64,000 nt of DNA from Tenacibaculum pelagium (lineage in GTDB: Bacteria > Bacteroidota > Bacteroidia > Flavobacteriales > Flavobacteriaceae), in contig NZ_JACGLS010000005.1 in assembly GCF_014062345.1 (NCBI RefSeq), positions 1 through 64,000 on the forward strand, in the 5' to 3' direction. A program made the position numbers and the translations under genes. The notes under the pieces were generated by a model that saw only the letters and a list, made by a program, of their open reading frames with translations, ran no database searches and was not told where the DNA came from. Positions 16,112-23,532 of this stretch are shown piece by piece; position 1 is the stretch's first letter, and every line of letters begins with the position of its first letter.

Positions 16112-16798
16112 ATGAATAATATAAAAGTAATTGCTTTTGATGCAGATGACACTCTTTGGGTAAACGAAACCTATTTTAGAGATGCTGAGAATGAGTTTGC
16201 TAAACTATTATCTGATTACGAAACCGAAAATAAAATTCATCAAGAGCTTTTTAAAAAAGAAATAGAAAATTTAAAAATCTATGGTTATGGTGTAAAAGGT
16301 TTTATGTTATCTATGGTTGAATGTGCTTTAGAACTATCCAACTATAAAATAAATCAAAGAACCTTAAATCAAATTTTAGATTTGGGCAAAGACATGCTCG
16401 AAAAGCCTATTGAATTATTAGATGGAGTAGAAGAGGTTTTAGAAAAATTACAAGGAAAATATAAATTAATCGTAGCTACCAAAGGAGATTTATTAGATCA
16501 AGAACGTAAATTAGAAAAATCAGGAATCTTAAAGTATTTTCATCATACAGAGGTGATGAGTGAAAAGAAAAAAATGGATTATGAAAAACTAACTAAGCGT
16601 TTAGATATTAATCCTTCAGAGTTTTTAATGATAGGAAATTCTTTAAAATCAGATATTTTACCGTTAATCGAGATTGGAGCTTCAGCAATACATGTTCCAT
16701 TTCACACCACTTGGGCTCATGAGGAAGTTAGTGAAGAGCAAAAATCGGATGACTATAAAACAGTCGCTAAAATTACTGATGTATTAAATTTCTTATAA
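16112..16798 (+). CDS. HAD superfamily hydrolase
   Basis: 228 residues. Motif I is FDADDT (Asp10 nucleophile, Asp12 acid/base), motif II lies near IVATKGD, motif III uses a Lys in EKKKMDY, and motif IV is IGNSLKSDI. The helical cap between about 20 and 95 makes it a class C1 phosphatase like YjjG or phosphoglycolate phosphatase. The exact substrate cannot be read. Its stop is followed with no gap by the CatA-like gene, so the two form a tight operon. Confidence 0.88.
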   Translation: MNNIKVIAFDADDTLWVNETYFRDAENEFAKLLSDYETENKIHQELFKKEIENLKIYGYGVKGFMLSMVECALELSNYKINQRTLNQILDLGKDMLEKPIELLDGVEEVLEKLQGKYKLIVATKGDLLDQERKLEKSGILKYFHHTEVMSEKKKMDYEKLTKRLDINPSEFLMIGNSLKSDILPLIEIGASAIHVPFHTTWAHEEVSEEQKSDDYKTVAKITDVLNFL

Positions 16799-17425
16799 AT
16801 GAAGTATTTAGATATTGATAGTTGGAATCGGAAACAACATTTCGAACATTTTAGAACTTTAGCAGATCCAACTTTCGGAATTGTAGCAGATGTTGAGGTT
16901 TCTAAATGTTATCAATCAGCAAAAGAGAATAAACAATCTTTTTTTGTATTGTATTTGCATGCCTGCATGAAAGCAATCAATGAGATAGAAAGTTTTAAAT
17001 ATAGAATTGAAGGCGATAAAGTTGCTATTTATGATGTAATTAATACTTCGCCAACTATTGCAAGAGCCGATAATACTTTTGGTTTTTCTTACGTTGAATT
17101 TTCAGAAGATTATAAAAAGTTTGAAAACAATTTTTTAAAGGAAAAAGAAAGAATTACTAATTCAACAGATTTATTTCCTCCAAAGTATTCTTTAGGATGT
17201 GTTCACTGTTCAGCGATTCCTTGGGTGAGTTTCTCTAGTCATAAAGAGCCCTTTTCAGGAGATAAAGATAGTAGTGTACCACAGTTATCTTTTGCTAAAA
17301 TTAAAGAAGAAAATAATAAAATGTTGATGCCTGTAGCAGTAAATGTAAACCATGCTTTAGTAGATGGGTATGATTTAGGGCAGTTTTTTGAAAAATTTCA
17401 AGCTCATTTAGATAAAATCAACTAA
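16799..17425 (+). CDS. CatA-like (chloramphenicol acetyltransferase family) acyltransferase
   Basis: 208 residues, close to classical CAT trimers (210-220). The catalytic motif appears as NHALVDGYD (His185, Asp189), and the structural YSLGCVHCSAIPWVSFSS stretch matches the family. CAT enzymes move acetyl from acetyl-CoA to a hydroxyl; chloramphenicol is the best-known acceptor. The setting, fused tightly to a HAD gene with host-like base composition and no mobile DNA, suggests a resident chromosomal enzyme with another natural acceptor. Resistance should not be assumed. Confidence 0.85.
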   Translation: MKYLDIDSWNRKQHFEHFRTLADPTFGIVADVEVSKCYQSAKENKQSFFVLYLHACMKAINEIESFKYRIEGDKVAIYDVINTSPTIARADNTFGFSYVEFSEDYKKFENNFLKEKERITNSTDLFPPKYSLGCVHCSAIPWVSFSSHKEPFSGDKDSSVPQLSFAKIKEENNKMLMPVAVNVNHALVDGYDLGQFFEKFQAHLDKIN

Positions 17426-17447
17426 TTTTGCATCAAATATTATAATT

Positions 17448-17714
17448 ATGGCAAGCATAAAAAATTTAAAAAAGGATATAGATTATACATTAGGAGATAT
17501 TCTTGATATAACTAATTTAACAGCTCAGTTAAATTCAAATGTAGATGTAGAAAAGTCAGAAGCTATTAGAAATGAAATTTTTGAGATCTATGATGATTTG
17601 ATAACTAAAGTTAATGCTAAAAATGTAGAGAACAAGAAAGCTTATTTTAAAGGTGTTAGCGCAGAGTTAGAAGCTAAAGCAAACGCTTTATTAGACAAGG
17701 TTAATAGTTTATAA
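17448..17714 (+). CDS. Small helical protein of unknown function, 88 residues
   Basis: Cytoplasmic, all-helical and acidic/basic mixed, with no Cys and no signal peptide: starts MASIKNLKKDIDYTLGDI and continues with heptad-like helices. The TAATTTTG -7 element at 17423-17430, lying over the stop of the CatA-like gene, may give it its own transcript. A strong terminator follows 20 bp on. Small proteins of this type are common and conserved in Flavobacteriaceae (from memory), without a known function. Confidence 0.75.
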   Translation: MASIKNLKKDIDYTLGDILDITNLTAQLNSNVDVEKSEAIRNEIFEIYDDLITKVNAKNVENKKAYFKGVSAELEAKANALLDKVNSL

Positions 17715-17733
17715 TAGTATAAACTAAGTTTTT

Positions 17734-17768
17734 AAAAAGCGAGATTTATTTTAAATCTCGCTTTTTTT
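17734..17768 (+). terminator. Strong terminator after the 88-residue gene
   Basis: Perfect 15-bp stem AAAAAGCGAGATTTA / TAAATCTCGCTTTTT with a 3-base loop and T tail. Confidence 0.9.
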
Positions 17769-17849
17769 ATGAAATTTTAACATATCGGAAGGAATAAAAT
17801 TTCGTAAATTACGTTCAGTAAGAAACAACAACTTTTAACCCCCTGAAGT

Positions 17850-18050
17850 ATGGCAAGAGCAATGTTTGAATACACAAAGACAGTATTAAAAAAGGTAAGT
17901 TTTAATACAGATTTATTTTGTAGAGAACTAGAAAAAGCATTAGATAGATTATTACCTTATGAAGTTAATGAATTAACAATTTGGTTAAAACAGTTTACAG
18001 CTAATAAACCAGATTTATATGTTTGTTTAGCATTAGTAAATAATGAATAA
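17850..18050 (+). CDS. Small protein of unknown function, 66 residues
   Basis: Starts MARAMFEYTKTVLKKVSF. Two amphipathic helices (LFCRELEKALDRLL, NELTIWLKQF) are separated by LPYEV. It is cytoplasmic with no signal peptide. It is an isolated transcription unit, bounded by terminators on both sides. I take it to be a conserved flavobacterial small protein without assigned role. Confidence 0.75.
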   Translation: MARAMFEYTKTVLKKVSFNTDLFCRELEKALDRLLPYEVNELTIWLKQFTANKPDLYVCLALVNNE

Positions 18051-18052
18051 AT

Positions 18053-18083
18053 AAAAAAAGGAAGCAATTTTGCTTCCTTTTTT
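18053..18083. terminator. Bidirectional terminator between converging genes
   Basis: AAAAAAAGGAAGCAA / TTGCTTCCTTTTTTT perfect stem, 2-base loop, with T runs on both strands. It closes the + strand 66-residue gene and the minus-strand Spy-like gene. Confidence 0.9.
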
Positions 18084-18544
18084 TATTTACTTAGTTTTCT
18101 TCTTTTTTCACCTTTATACTTTTTAAAAAGTTTTCGATGAAACTCGTGTTCGGCAATTTCTAAGGTTAAAATCTTTTTAAAAGGTAATATTTTTGAAACT
18201 CTATCATGAAAATTAGCTTTAATCTCATAACGTTGCTTAGCAATATCTCTAATTTTCTTTAAAATATTTTTAGATTCTTTTTCAGAAAGTTGCTCAATTC
18301 CTCCGTTTTTAAAAACTTCCTTTTTTATATTATAACGCTCTTCTCTGTGTAATTGCATCATTTCTTCGTCATATTTATTATAAATAGGCCAGAACTTTTC
18401 TGCTTCTTCAGATGAAAGATTTAATTTTTCGGTAATAAAAGAAACTTTGTAAGCTTTAATTTTTTCTCTCCCTTTTTTATGCTGTGCGTTTACAGTAGAG
18501 CTAAATATGCCTAAGGCAAATATGAATAATAGTATTTTTTTCAT
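18083..18544 (-). CDS. Spy/CpxP-like exported protein of an ECF sigma operon
   Basis: About 153 residues from the ATG at 18544 (a second ATG five codons earlier overlaps the preceding gene). A signal peptide ends in VNAQH. The mature part is helical and very basic, with LTLSSEEAEKFWPIYNKY-like periplasmic-sensor sequence (seen here as LNLSSEEAEKFWPIYNKY) and a long Lys/Arg-rich tail. Proteins of this type in Flavobacteria lie with an ECF sigma factor and are thought to sense envelope stress or metals, as CpxP, Spy and CnrX do. It starts one base after the anti-sigma gene, so it is the third gene of that operon. Confidence 0.8.
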   Translation of the reverse strand: MKKILLFIFALGIFSSTVNAQHKKGREKIKAYKVSFITEKLNLSSEEAEKFWPIYNKYDEEMMQLHREERYNIKKEVFKNGGIEQLSEKESKNILKKIRDIAKQRYEIKANFHDRVSKILPFKKILTLEIAEHEFHRKLFKKYKGEKRRKLSK

Positions 18545-18545
18545 G

Positions 18546-19091
18546 TTATTGAATTTCATTTATAAAATCAGAATTATCAATGTCGTTTAAATATTCTTCT
18601 AAATTTTCATCACTTATAGATGAAAAAGTATCATCTTCTATATTAGTTTCGTTAAAAGCAATCGCTAATTCATCGCTGTCAGTATCTCCATATCCATTTT
18701 CGTACCAAGATTCAACATCAGCAATTGTAATATCGTCAAATGTAACAGATGAAGAGGTGGTATTAAAATAATTAAGCCCGATAAAAAGTAAAACAGATGC
18801 AGCAGCTGCGAACGGAATAAATTGCAATACTTTATTTTTTATGGATATAACTTTAACTTCTTTTTCCTTTTTATCGTTTAAGTTTAATTTTGAGAAAAGA
18901 TCATCTTCAAAAGTGTCAAAATAATTAGAAGGAGTTTTAAAAGTATTCTCTTTTGGTAAGTCTTCTAAAAATATATTTGTAGTCACTTTTTCTTCTATCC
19001 CTTTAAAGTAATTTTCAGGAATATCAAAACCAGTTTTTTTACCAACTTGTTGGTTTATAAAATCTACGCTATTTTTTAATTCTTTATTCAT
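18546..19091 (-). CDS. Anti-sigma factor-like membrane protein
   Basis: 181 residues. The N-terminal 85 residues are cytoplasmic and charged, with the repeated motif F(D/K)(I/T)PxNYF (FDIPENYFKG, FKTPSNYFDT) seen in flavobacterial proteins of such operons. One transmembrane helix lies at about 88-109. The periplasmic end is very acidic (Asp/Glu-rich). It sits between the ECF sigma gene and the exported Spy-like gene, which fits a role in holding the sigma factor at the membrane. No zinc-type HxxxCxxC motif is present. The role is inferred from position and topology. Confidence 0.75.
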   Translation of the reverse strand: MNKELKNSVDFINQQVGKKTGFDIPENYFKGIEEKVTTNIFLEDLPKENTFKTPSNYFDTFEDDLFSKLNLNDKKEKEVKVISIKNKVLQFIPFAAAASVLLFIGLNYFNTTSSSVTFDDITIADVESWYENGYGDTDSDELAIAFNETNIEDDTFSSISDENLEEYLNDIDNSDFINEIQ

Positions 19092-19124
19092 CTTACTTTT
19101 AAGACTTTACTTTTTGTAAAAGGT

Positions 19125-19670
19125 TTAATTATAGTTTTTAATAAATTCTTCTATTTTTTTTGCAGCAATGTGATAAGAGGCTTTTAAAGCACCTACCGAC
19201 GTCTCTAAAACTTCAGAAATTTCATTGTATTTCATCTCATCAAAATACTTCATGTTAAATACCAGCTGTTGTTTTTGTGGTAGAGTAGCAATTGCTTTTT
19301 GAAGTATGAGTTGAATTTCATCACCAGAAAACCAATTGTCGCTATCTAAATTAGATACAAGTTGATGTTGGTGTTCAGTAATATCAATGTTTTTTTCTTT
19401 AGCCCTTTTATTAATAAAGGTAATCGATTCGTTTGTTGCAATTCGATACATCCAAGAGTATAATTTACTATCTCTTTTAAAATTATCTATACTTCTAAAT
19501 ATTTTGATAAAAGTATTTTGCAACACATCATCAGCATCGTCATGAGAAATAACAATCTTTCGGATATGCCAATACAATCGCTCTTTATATTGCGACACTA
19601 AATGTTTAAAGGCTACTTCTTTTGTTTTAGAATTTTGTAGCTGTTCAATAAGTGTAATTTCGTCAGTCAA
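19125..19670 (-). CDS. ECF-type RNA polymerase sigma factor
   Basis: 181 residues. Region 2 is visible as DADDVLQNTFIKIFRSI and YSWMYRIATNESI; region 4 as LPQKQQLVFNMKYFDEMKYNEISEVL with a DNA-binding helix near SVGALKASYHIA. Region 3 is missing, as in ECF (group 4) sigma factors. The start must be TTG at 19670, since a TAG lies directly before it in frame. It is transcribed with the anti-sigma and Spy-like genes (gap 33 bp). It probably directs an envelope-stress regulon including its own operon. Confidence 0.92.
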   Translation of the reverse strand: MTDEITLIEQLQNSKTKEVAFKHLVSQYKERLYWHIRKIVISHDDADDVLQNTFIKIFRSIDNFKRDSKLYSWMYRIATNESITFINKRAKEKNIDITEHQHQLVSNLDSDNWFSGDEIQLILQKAIATLPQKQQLVFNMKYFDEMKYNEISEVLETSVGALKASYHIAAKKIEEFIKNYN

Positions 19671-19732
19671 CTAAAATAGTTTAGCTGTTAGACTTTAAAG
19701 ATAGTAAAAGGTTTAATAGAAAAATAAAATTT

Positions 19733-21175
19733 TTATACTCGTTTTCTTGAGCAACCAAATAAACGTTTTTCTTTAATGGTTTCAGAAACTCCTTCAGGAA
19801 GCATTTCTTCCCATCCTTCTTCTCCGTCTTTGATCATTTTTAACACTCTTCGAGAGAAAATATGTAAAATGTCTTGATCAAAGTCTTTAATGTCTATAAG
19901 TCTTCCGTTGTTTTTAAAGAATTTATATAGTTCTTTCATTCTAGGATGTACTTTTAGATTATCGCTAGTTATGAAATCTCCAGTTTCGTCATCTTTATAT
20001 GGAAACATGTATACTTTTAAATCACGATAAAAAAGTTTACCAAAGGCCTCTAAAATACCACCACTTAAGTCACGGTAATATTTTTCATCAAAAATTTGAA
20101 TAAGGTTATACACTCCCATAGCAAGTCCCATACGTTCTTTTGTAAACTCACTAAAGTATTCAACTAGTCTAAAATATTCTTGATAATTTGTAATCATTAC
20201 ATTTTGTCCTAAAGCACAAAGTAATTCAGCTCTATCTAAGAAATCACGCTCGTTAATTTCTCCTTCAGCTCTAAGGTTACTTAAAGTAATCTCAAAAATA
20301 ACTTGCGTTTTTTCAGGATTAACTTTCTTTTCAGCCAAGAACATTTGTTTAGATCTTTCAAACATATCCATGTTTACTTTAGTAACCGGACGGTAACTAC
20401 CACGTAAAGCTAAAATGTTTTTCTTGTAAAGTACTTGCGCTGGTAATAAGTTATTTCCGTCAGGACCAAACATTACTGCATTGGTCATTCCGTTTTTAAC
20501 TAATTGTAAGCTCATTAAACGATTATCAACATACATAAAACGCGGACCAGAGAAATTAATCATATCAATCTCTAAACGATCACTATCAATATTGTCGTAA
20601 AATGATTTTAGTAATTCTTTTGGACTATCGTTTAAATAATAAGCTCCGTATACTAAGTTTACCCCAAGAACTCCTAAGGTTTCTTGTTGCTGACGAGCGT
20701 CAGTTTCTTTAAAACGAAGGTGTAAAATAATTTCATTATAGTCTTCAAGTGGGTCTAGTTGAAAACGAATTCCAACCCAACCATGACCTTTAAACTTTTT
20801 AGAAAAGTTAATCGTTGCTACTGTATTGGCGTAACTAAAAAATAATTTATCAGGATGTTTTTCACGATCAAGACGTTCTTCGATTAAGTCCATTTCATGC
20901 TTCAACATTTTCTTTAATCGAGGTTCGGTAACATAACGATTGTCTTCTTCTATCCCATAAATTGCATCAGAGAAATCTTTGTCATAAGCACTCATGGCTT
21001 TTGCAATAGTACCTGAGGCTCCTCCAGCTCTAAAAAAATTACGTACAGTTTCTTGTCCAGCTCCAATTTCAGCAAAAGTACCATAAATGTGTGCATTTAA
21101 GTTTACTTTTAAAGCTTTACTTCTAGTTGTTGGTACTGTACTTATCTTTTGATCTCCTTTAAGCGTAATTGCCAT
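19733..21175 (-). CDS. Large cytoplasmic protein of unknown function, 480 residues
   Basis: The ATG at 21175 (MAITLKGDQKISTVP) is chosen: an upstream start would run into the divergent MBL gene and lacks promoter room, while a TACATTTG -7 element sits at 21201-21208 on this strand. No signal peptide or membrane helix. Features include AHIYGTFAEIGAGQETVRNFF near the N terminus, an LRFKETDARQQQETLGVLGVN region and a basic C-terminal tail with GCSRKRV. The AEIGAGQETVR segment and strong overall conservation-like composition suggest a metabolic enzyme or nucleotide-binding fold. I cannot assign it to a family with confidence. Confidence 0.75.
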   Translation of the reverse strand: MAITLKGDQKISTVPTTRSKALKVNLNAHIYGTFAEIGAGQETVRNFFRAGGASGTIAKAMSAYDKDFSDAIYGIEEDNRYVTEPRLKKMLKHEMDLIEERLDREKHPDKLFFSYANTVATINFSKKFKGHGWVGIRFQLDPLEDYNEIILHLRFKETDARQQQETLGVLGVNLVYGAYYLNDSPKELLKSFYDNIDSDRLEIDMINFSGPRFMYVDNRLMSLQLVKNGMTNAVMFGPDGNNLLPAQVLYKKNILALRGSYRPVTKVNMDMFERSKQMFLAEKKVNPEKTQVIFEITLSNLRAEGEINERDFLDRAELLCALGQNVMITNYQEYFRLVEYFSEFTKERMGLAMGVYNLIQIFDEKYYRDLSGGILEAFGKLFYRDLKVYMFPYKDDETGDFITSDNLKVHPRMKELYKFFKNNGRLIDIKDFDQDILHIFSRRVLKMIKDGEEGWEEMLPEGVSETIKEKRLFGCSRKRV

Positions 21176-21241
21176 TTTATTATATTTTGTTACGTTACAA
21201 CAAATGTACTGAAAATAGGAACTATCAGATAATTTTTGTCG

Positions 21242-21249
21242 TATTTTTG
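21242..21249 (+). promoter_or_regulatory. -7 element for the MBL hydrolase gene
   Basis: TATTTTTG fits TAnnTTTG and lies 9 bases before the ATG at 21258, giving a very short leader. No TTG at the -33 position, so partial. Confidence 0.4.
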
Positions 21250-21257
21250 TATTGGAA

Positions 21258-22034
21258 ATGGAGAAAAAAAAAGAATTAAAAGTAACTTTTTTAGGCACAG
21301 GGACTTCTACAGGGGTTCCAATGGTTACGAGTAAACATCCGGTAGCGTTTTCTAATGATTTTAGAGATAAAAGATTACGATCTTCAATATTAATTTCATG
21401 GGATGATATTAATTATGTGATTGATTGTGGTCCTGATTTTCGTCAGCAAATGATGCGAGAAGAAGTAGCTTCAATAAATGGAATATTATTTACTCATGAA
21501 CATGCCGATCATATTGCTGGTTTAGATGAAATTAGACCGTATTGTTTTCAAATGGGAGCAGTACCTATTTATCTTTCTGAAAGAGTTTTAGGAGTGTTGA
21601 AAAAGAGATATGATTATATTTTTGCTACAGAAAACAGGTATCCAAGTGCTCCAAAAGTTTCATCTACAATTATTTCACATCAAAATAGTTTTTCTTTAGA
21701 TGGAGTAGAAGTAACTCCAATTGAAGTAATGCATGGTAAATTACCAATTTTGGGATATCGTTTTAATGATATTGCTTACCTCACCGATATTAAAACAATA
21801 ACGGAAGATGAAAAAGCAAAACTATTTAGTTTAGATACTTTAATAGTTACAGGCTTAAGAATAGAACCACATTCAACTCATTTTAATTTAGAGGAAGCGT
21901 TAGAGTTTATTAAAGAAATAAAACCTAAAAGAGCTTACTTAACCCACATTAGCGAGTTGCTTGGTTTTCATGCTGAAGTAGAAAAAGAATTACCAGAAAA
22001 TGTGTTTTTATCTTATGATGGATTAAAAATATAA
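21258..22034 (+). CDS. MBL-fold metallohydrolase, PhnP-like
   Basis: About 258 residues. TFLGTGTSTGVP at the N terminus and the metal motif THEHADHIAGLDE (HxHxDH), with later His in VMHGKLP and LTHISELLGFH, mark the PhnP / phosphoribosyl cyclic phosphodiesterase branch of the metallo-beta-lactamase fold. These enzymes cleave phosphodiesters; PhnP itself acts in C-P lyase metabolism, for which no other gene is seen here, so the substrate is open. The ATG at 21258 is preferred over a TTG two codons earlier. Confidence 0.88.
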   Translation: MEKKKELKVTFLGTGTSTGVPMVTSKHPVAFSNDFRDKRLRSSILISWDDINYVIDCGPDFRQQMMREEVASINGILFTHEHADHIAGLDEIRPYCFQMGAVPIYLSERVLGVLKKRYDYIFATENRYPSAPKVSSTIISHQNSFSLDGVEVTPIEVMHGKLPILGYRFNDIAYLTDIKTITEDEKAKLFSLDTLIVTGLRIEPHSTHFNLEEALEFIKEIKPKRAYLTHISELLGFHAEVEKELPENVFLSYDGLKI

Positions 22035-22084
22035 TTGGTATTAAATTTATTGATACCAGTATTAGTATTAAATTTTGAAAGAAT

Positions 22085-22115
22085 TTGAAAGTGATAAAAT
22101 ACCTTTTTATCTTTC
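22085..22115 (+). promoter_or_regulatory. Putative promoter of yaaA
   Basis: TTG at 22085-22087, a 20-base spacer, TATCTTTC at 22108-22115 (last base off consensus), 18 bases before the yaaA ATG. Confidence 0.55.
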
Positions 22116-22133
22116 GGACAAATAAAACAGCAA

Positions 22134-22892
22134 ATGAAAATTATTATATCTCCTGCAAAGTCGTTAGATTTTGAAAATAAAGCCACAACTAGTTTATATA
22201 CACAACCAAGATTTATAGAACAATCAGTAAAACTAAATAAGAAATTAAAAACCATATCTAGAAAGAAATTATCTGAGTTGATGAAAATTTCTAATGATTT
22301 AGCTGTTTTAAATTATGATAGAAATCAAAGTTGGCAGCCAGATTTTAATTTAGACAATGCAAAACAAGCTGTTTTTGCTTTTACAGGTGAAGTATTTAGA
22401 GGAATCGATGTAAATTCTCTTTCGGAAGAAAAAATACCTGAATTACAAGATAAGTTAAGAATTTTATCAGGATTGTATGGTTTGTTAAAACCATTAGATT
22501 TAATACAACCTTATCGTTTAGAAATGGGTACAAAACTAAAGGTAGGTAGAAAGGAGAACCTATATAAGTTTTGGGATACTACATTAGCAAATTCTTTAAA
22601 TGAAGAATTAGCGGATGACGAGTTACTAATAAACCTAGCTAGTTCAGAATATTTTAAAGCTTTACCTAAAAAAGTTTTAAAAGTACCAATGATCACACCA
22701 GTATTTAAAGACTTTAAAAACGGGCAGTATAAAACAATCATGACGTTTGCTAAAAAGGCTCGTGGATTAATGGTGCGTTATATTATCGATCATAATATTG
22801 AGACGTTAGACGATTTAAAGGGCTTTGATATTGATGGTTATGGTTTTTCTCAAGAAATGTCTACTGAGACAGAATTGGTTTTTACACGATAA
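22134..22892 (+). CDS. yaaA: Peroxide stress protein YaaA
   Basis: 252 residues, family length about 250-260. The N-terminal MKIIISPAKSLDF, LSGLYGLLKPLDLIQPYRLEMGT and the C-terminal KKARGLMVRYII segments are the DUF328/YaaA signature. In E. coli YaaA lowers free intracellular iron during peroxide stress and protects DNA. The next gene starts directly at the stop codon, so both share a transcript. Confidence 0.93.
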   Translation: MKIIISPAKSLDFENKATTSLYTQPRFIEQSVKLNKKLKTISRKKLSELMKISNDLAVLNYDRNQSWQPDFNLDNAKQAVFAFTGEVFRGIDVNSLSEEKIPELQDKLRILSGLYGLLKPLDLIQPYRLEMGTKLKVGRKENLYKFWDTTLANSLNEELADDELLINLASSEYFKALPKKVLKVPMITPVFKDFKNGQYKTIMTFAKKARGLMVRYIIDHNIETLDDLKGFDIDGYGFSQEMSTETELVFTR

Positions 22893-23531
22893 ATGAGTTT
22901 TAAAAAATTATTTAAGTTTTTTCTATTAGGTTGTTTATTTATTATTGCTGTAGTTTATTTTTCTAATAAGGCTGTTGTAAATAATGCGGAAGAAAAGTTA
23001 TACACATCAGTTAGAGATATCCCTAAAAACAAAGTAGGGTTACTTTTAGGTACTGTAAAATTTCTTTCCAACGAAAGAGTAAATTTATATTATCAATTTA
23101 GGATTGATGCAGCAGTTAAATTATATAAATCAGGAAAAATAGATTTTATAATTGTCAGTGGAGATAACGGTTCAAAAAGATATGATGAACCTACCGACTT
23201 TAAAAATGATTTGATAAAATTAGGAATTCCAGAAAACAGGATTTTTTTAGATTATGCTGGTTTTAGAACTTTAGATTCTGTAGTTAGAGCAAAAGAAATA
23301 TTTGCTCAAAAGTCAATTACCATCATATCTCAACAATTTCATAACGAAAGAGCTATATACTTAGCAGAACATTTTGGTATAAAAGCTGTAGGTTTTAACG
23401 CTAGAGATATCTCTGGAAAATATGGAATAAAAGTCCAGTTGAGAGAATACTTAGCAAGAGTTAAAGTATTTGTTGATATTTTATTTAATGTTCAGCCTAA
23501 GTTTCTAGGTGATCCAATTGTAATTAAATAA
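22893..23531 (+). CDS. SanA/YdcF-like (DUF218) inner-membrane protein
   Basis: 212 residues: an N-terminal membrane anchor (about 9-27), then a DUF218 Rossmann-like domain with GLLLGT near residue 50, IDFIIVSGDNG, and YAGFRTLDSVVRAKEIF, which is the SanA signature. E. coli SanA affects envelope barrier function and vancomycin sensitivity; the enzyme activity is not known. It begins at the base after the yaaA stop and ends 2 bp from the convergent sdaA stop without an obvious terminator. Confidence 0.85.
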   Translation: MSFKKLFKFFLLGCLFIIAVVYFSNKAVVNNAEEKLYTSVRDIPKNKVGLLLGTVKFLSNERVNLYYQFRIDAAVKLYKSGKIDFIIVSGDNGSKRYDEPTDFKNDLIKLGIPENRIFLDYAGFRTLDSVVRAKEIFAQKSITIISQQFHNERAIYLAEHFGIKAVGFNARDISGKYGIKVQLREYLARVKVFVDILFNVQPKFLGDPIVIK

Positions 23532-23532
23532 T

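Noticed and set aside
16799..17425. Acquired chloramphenicol resistance gene
   Set aside because: No mobile element, no change in base composition, and zero-gap coupling to a host-type HAD gene; better seen as a resident CatA-like enzyme.
21176..21298. N-terminal extension of the 480-residue unknown protein
   Set aside because: It would overlap the divergent MBL hydrolase start and both -7 elements, and the added sequence is low in coding character.
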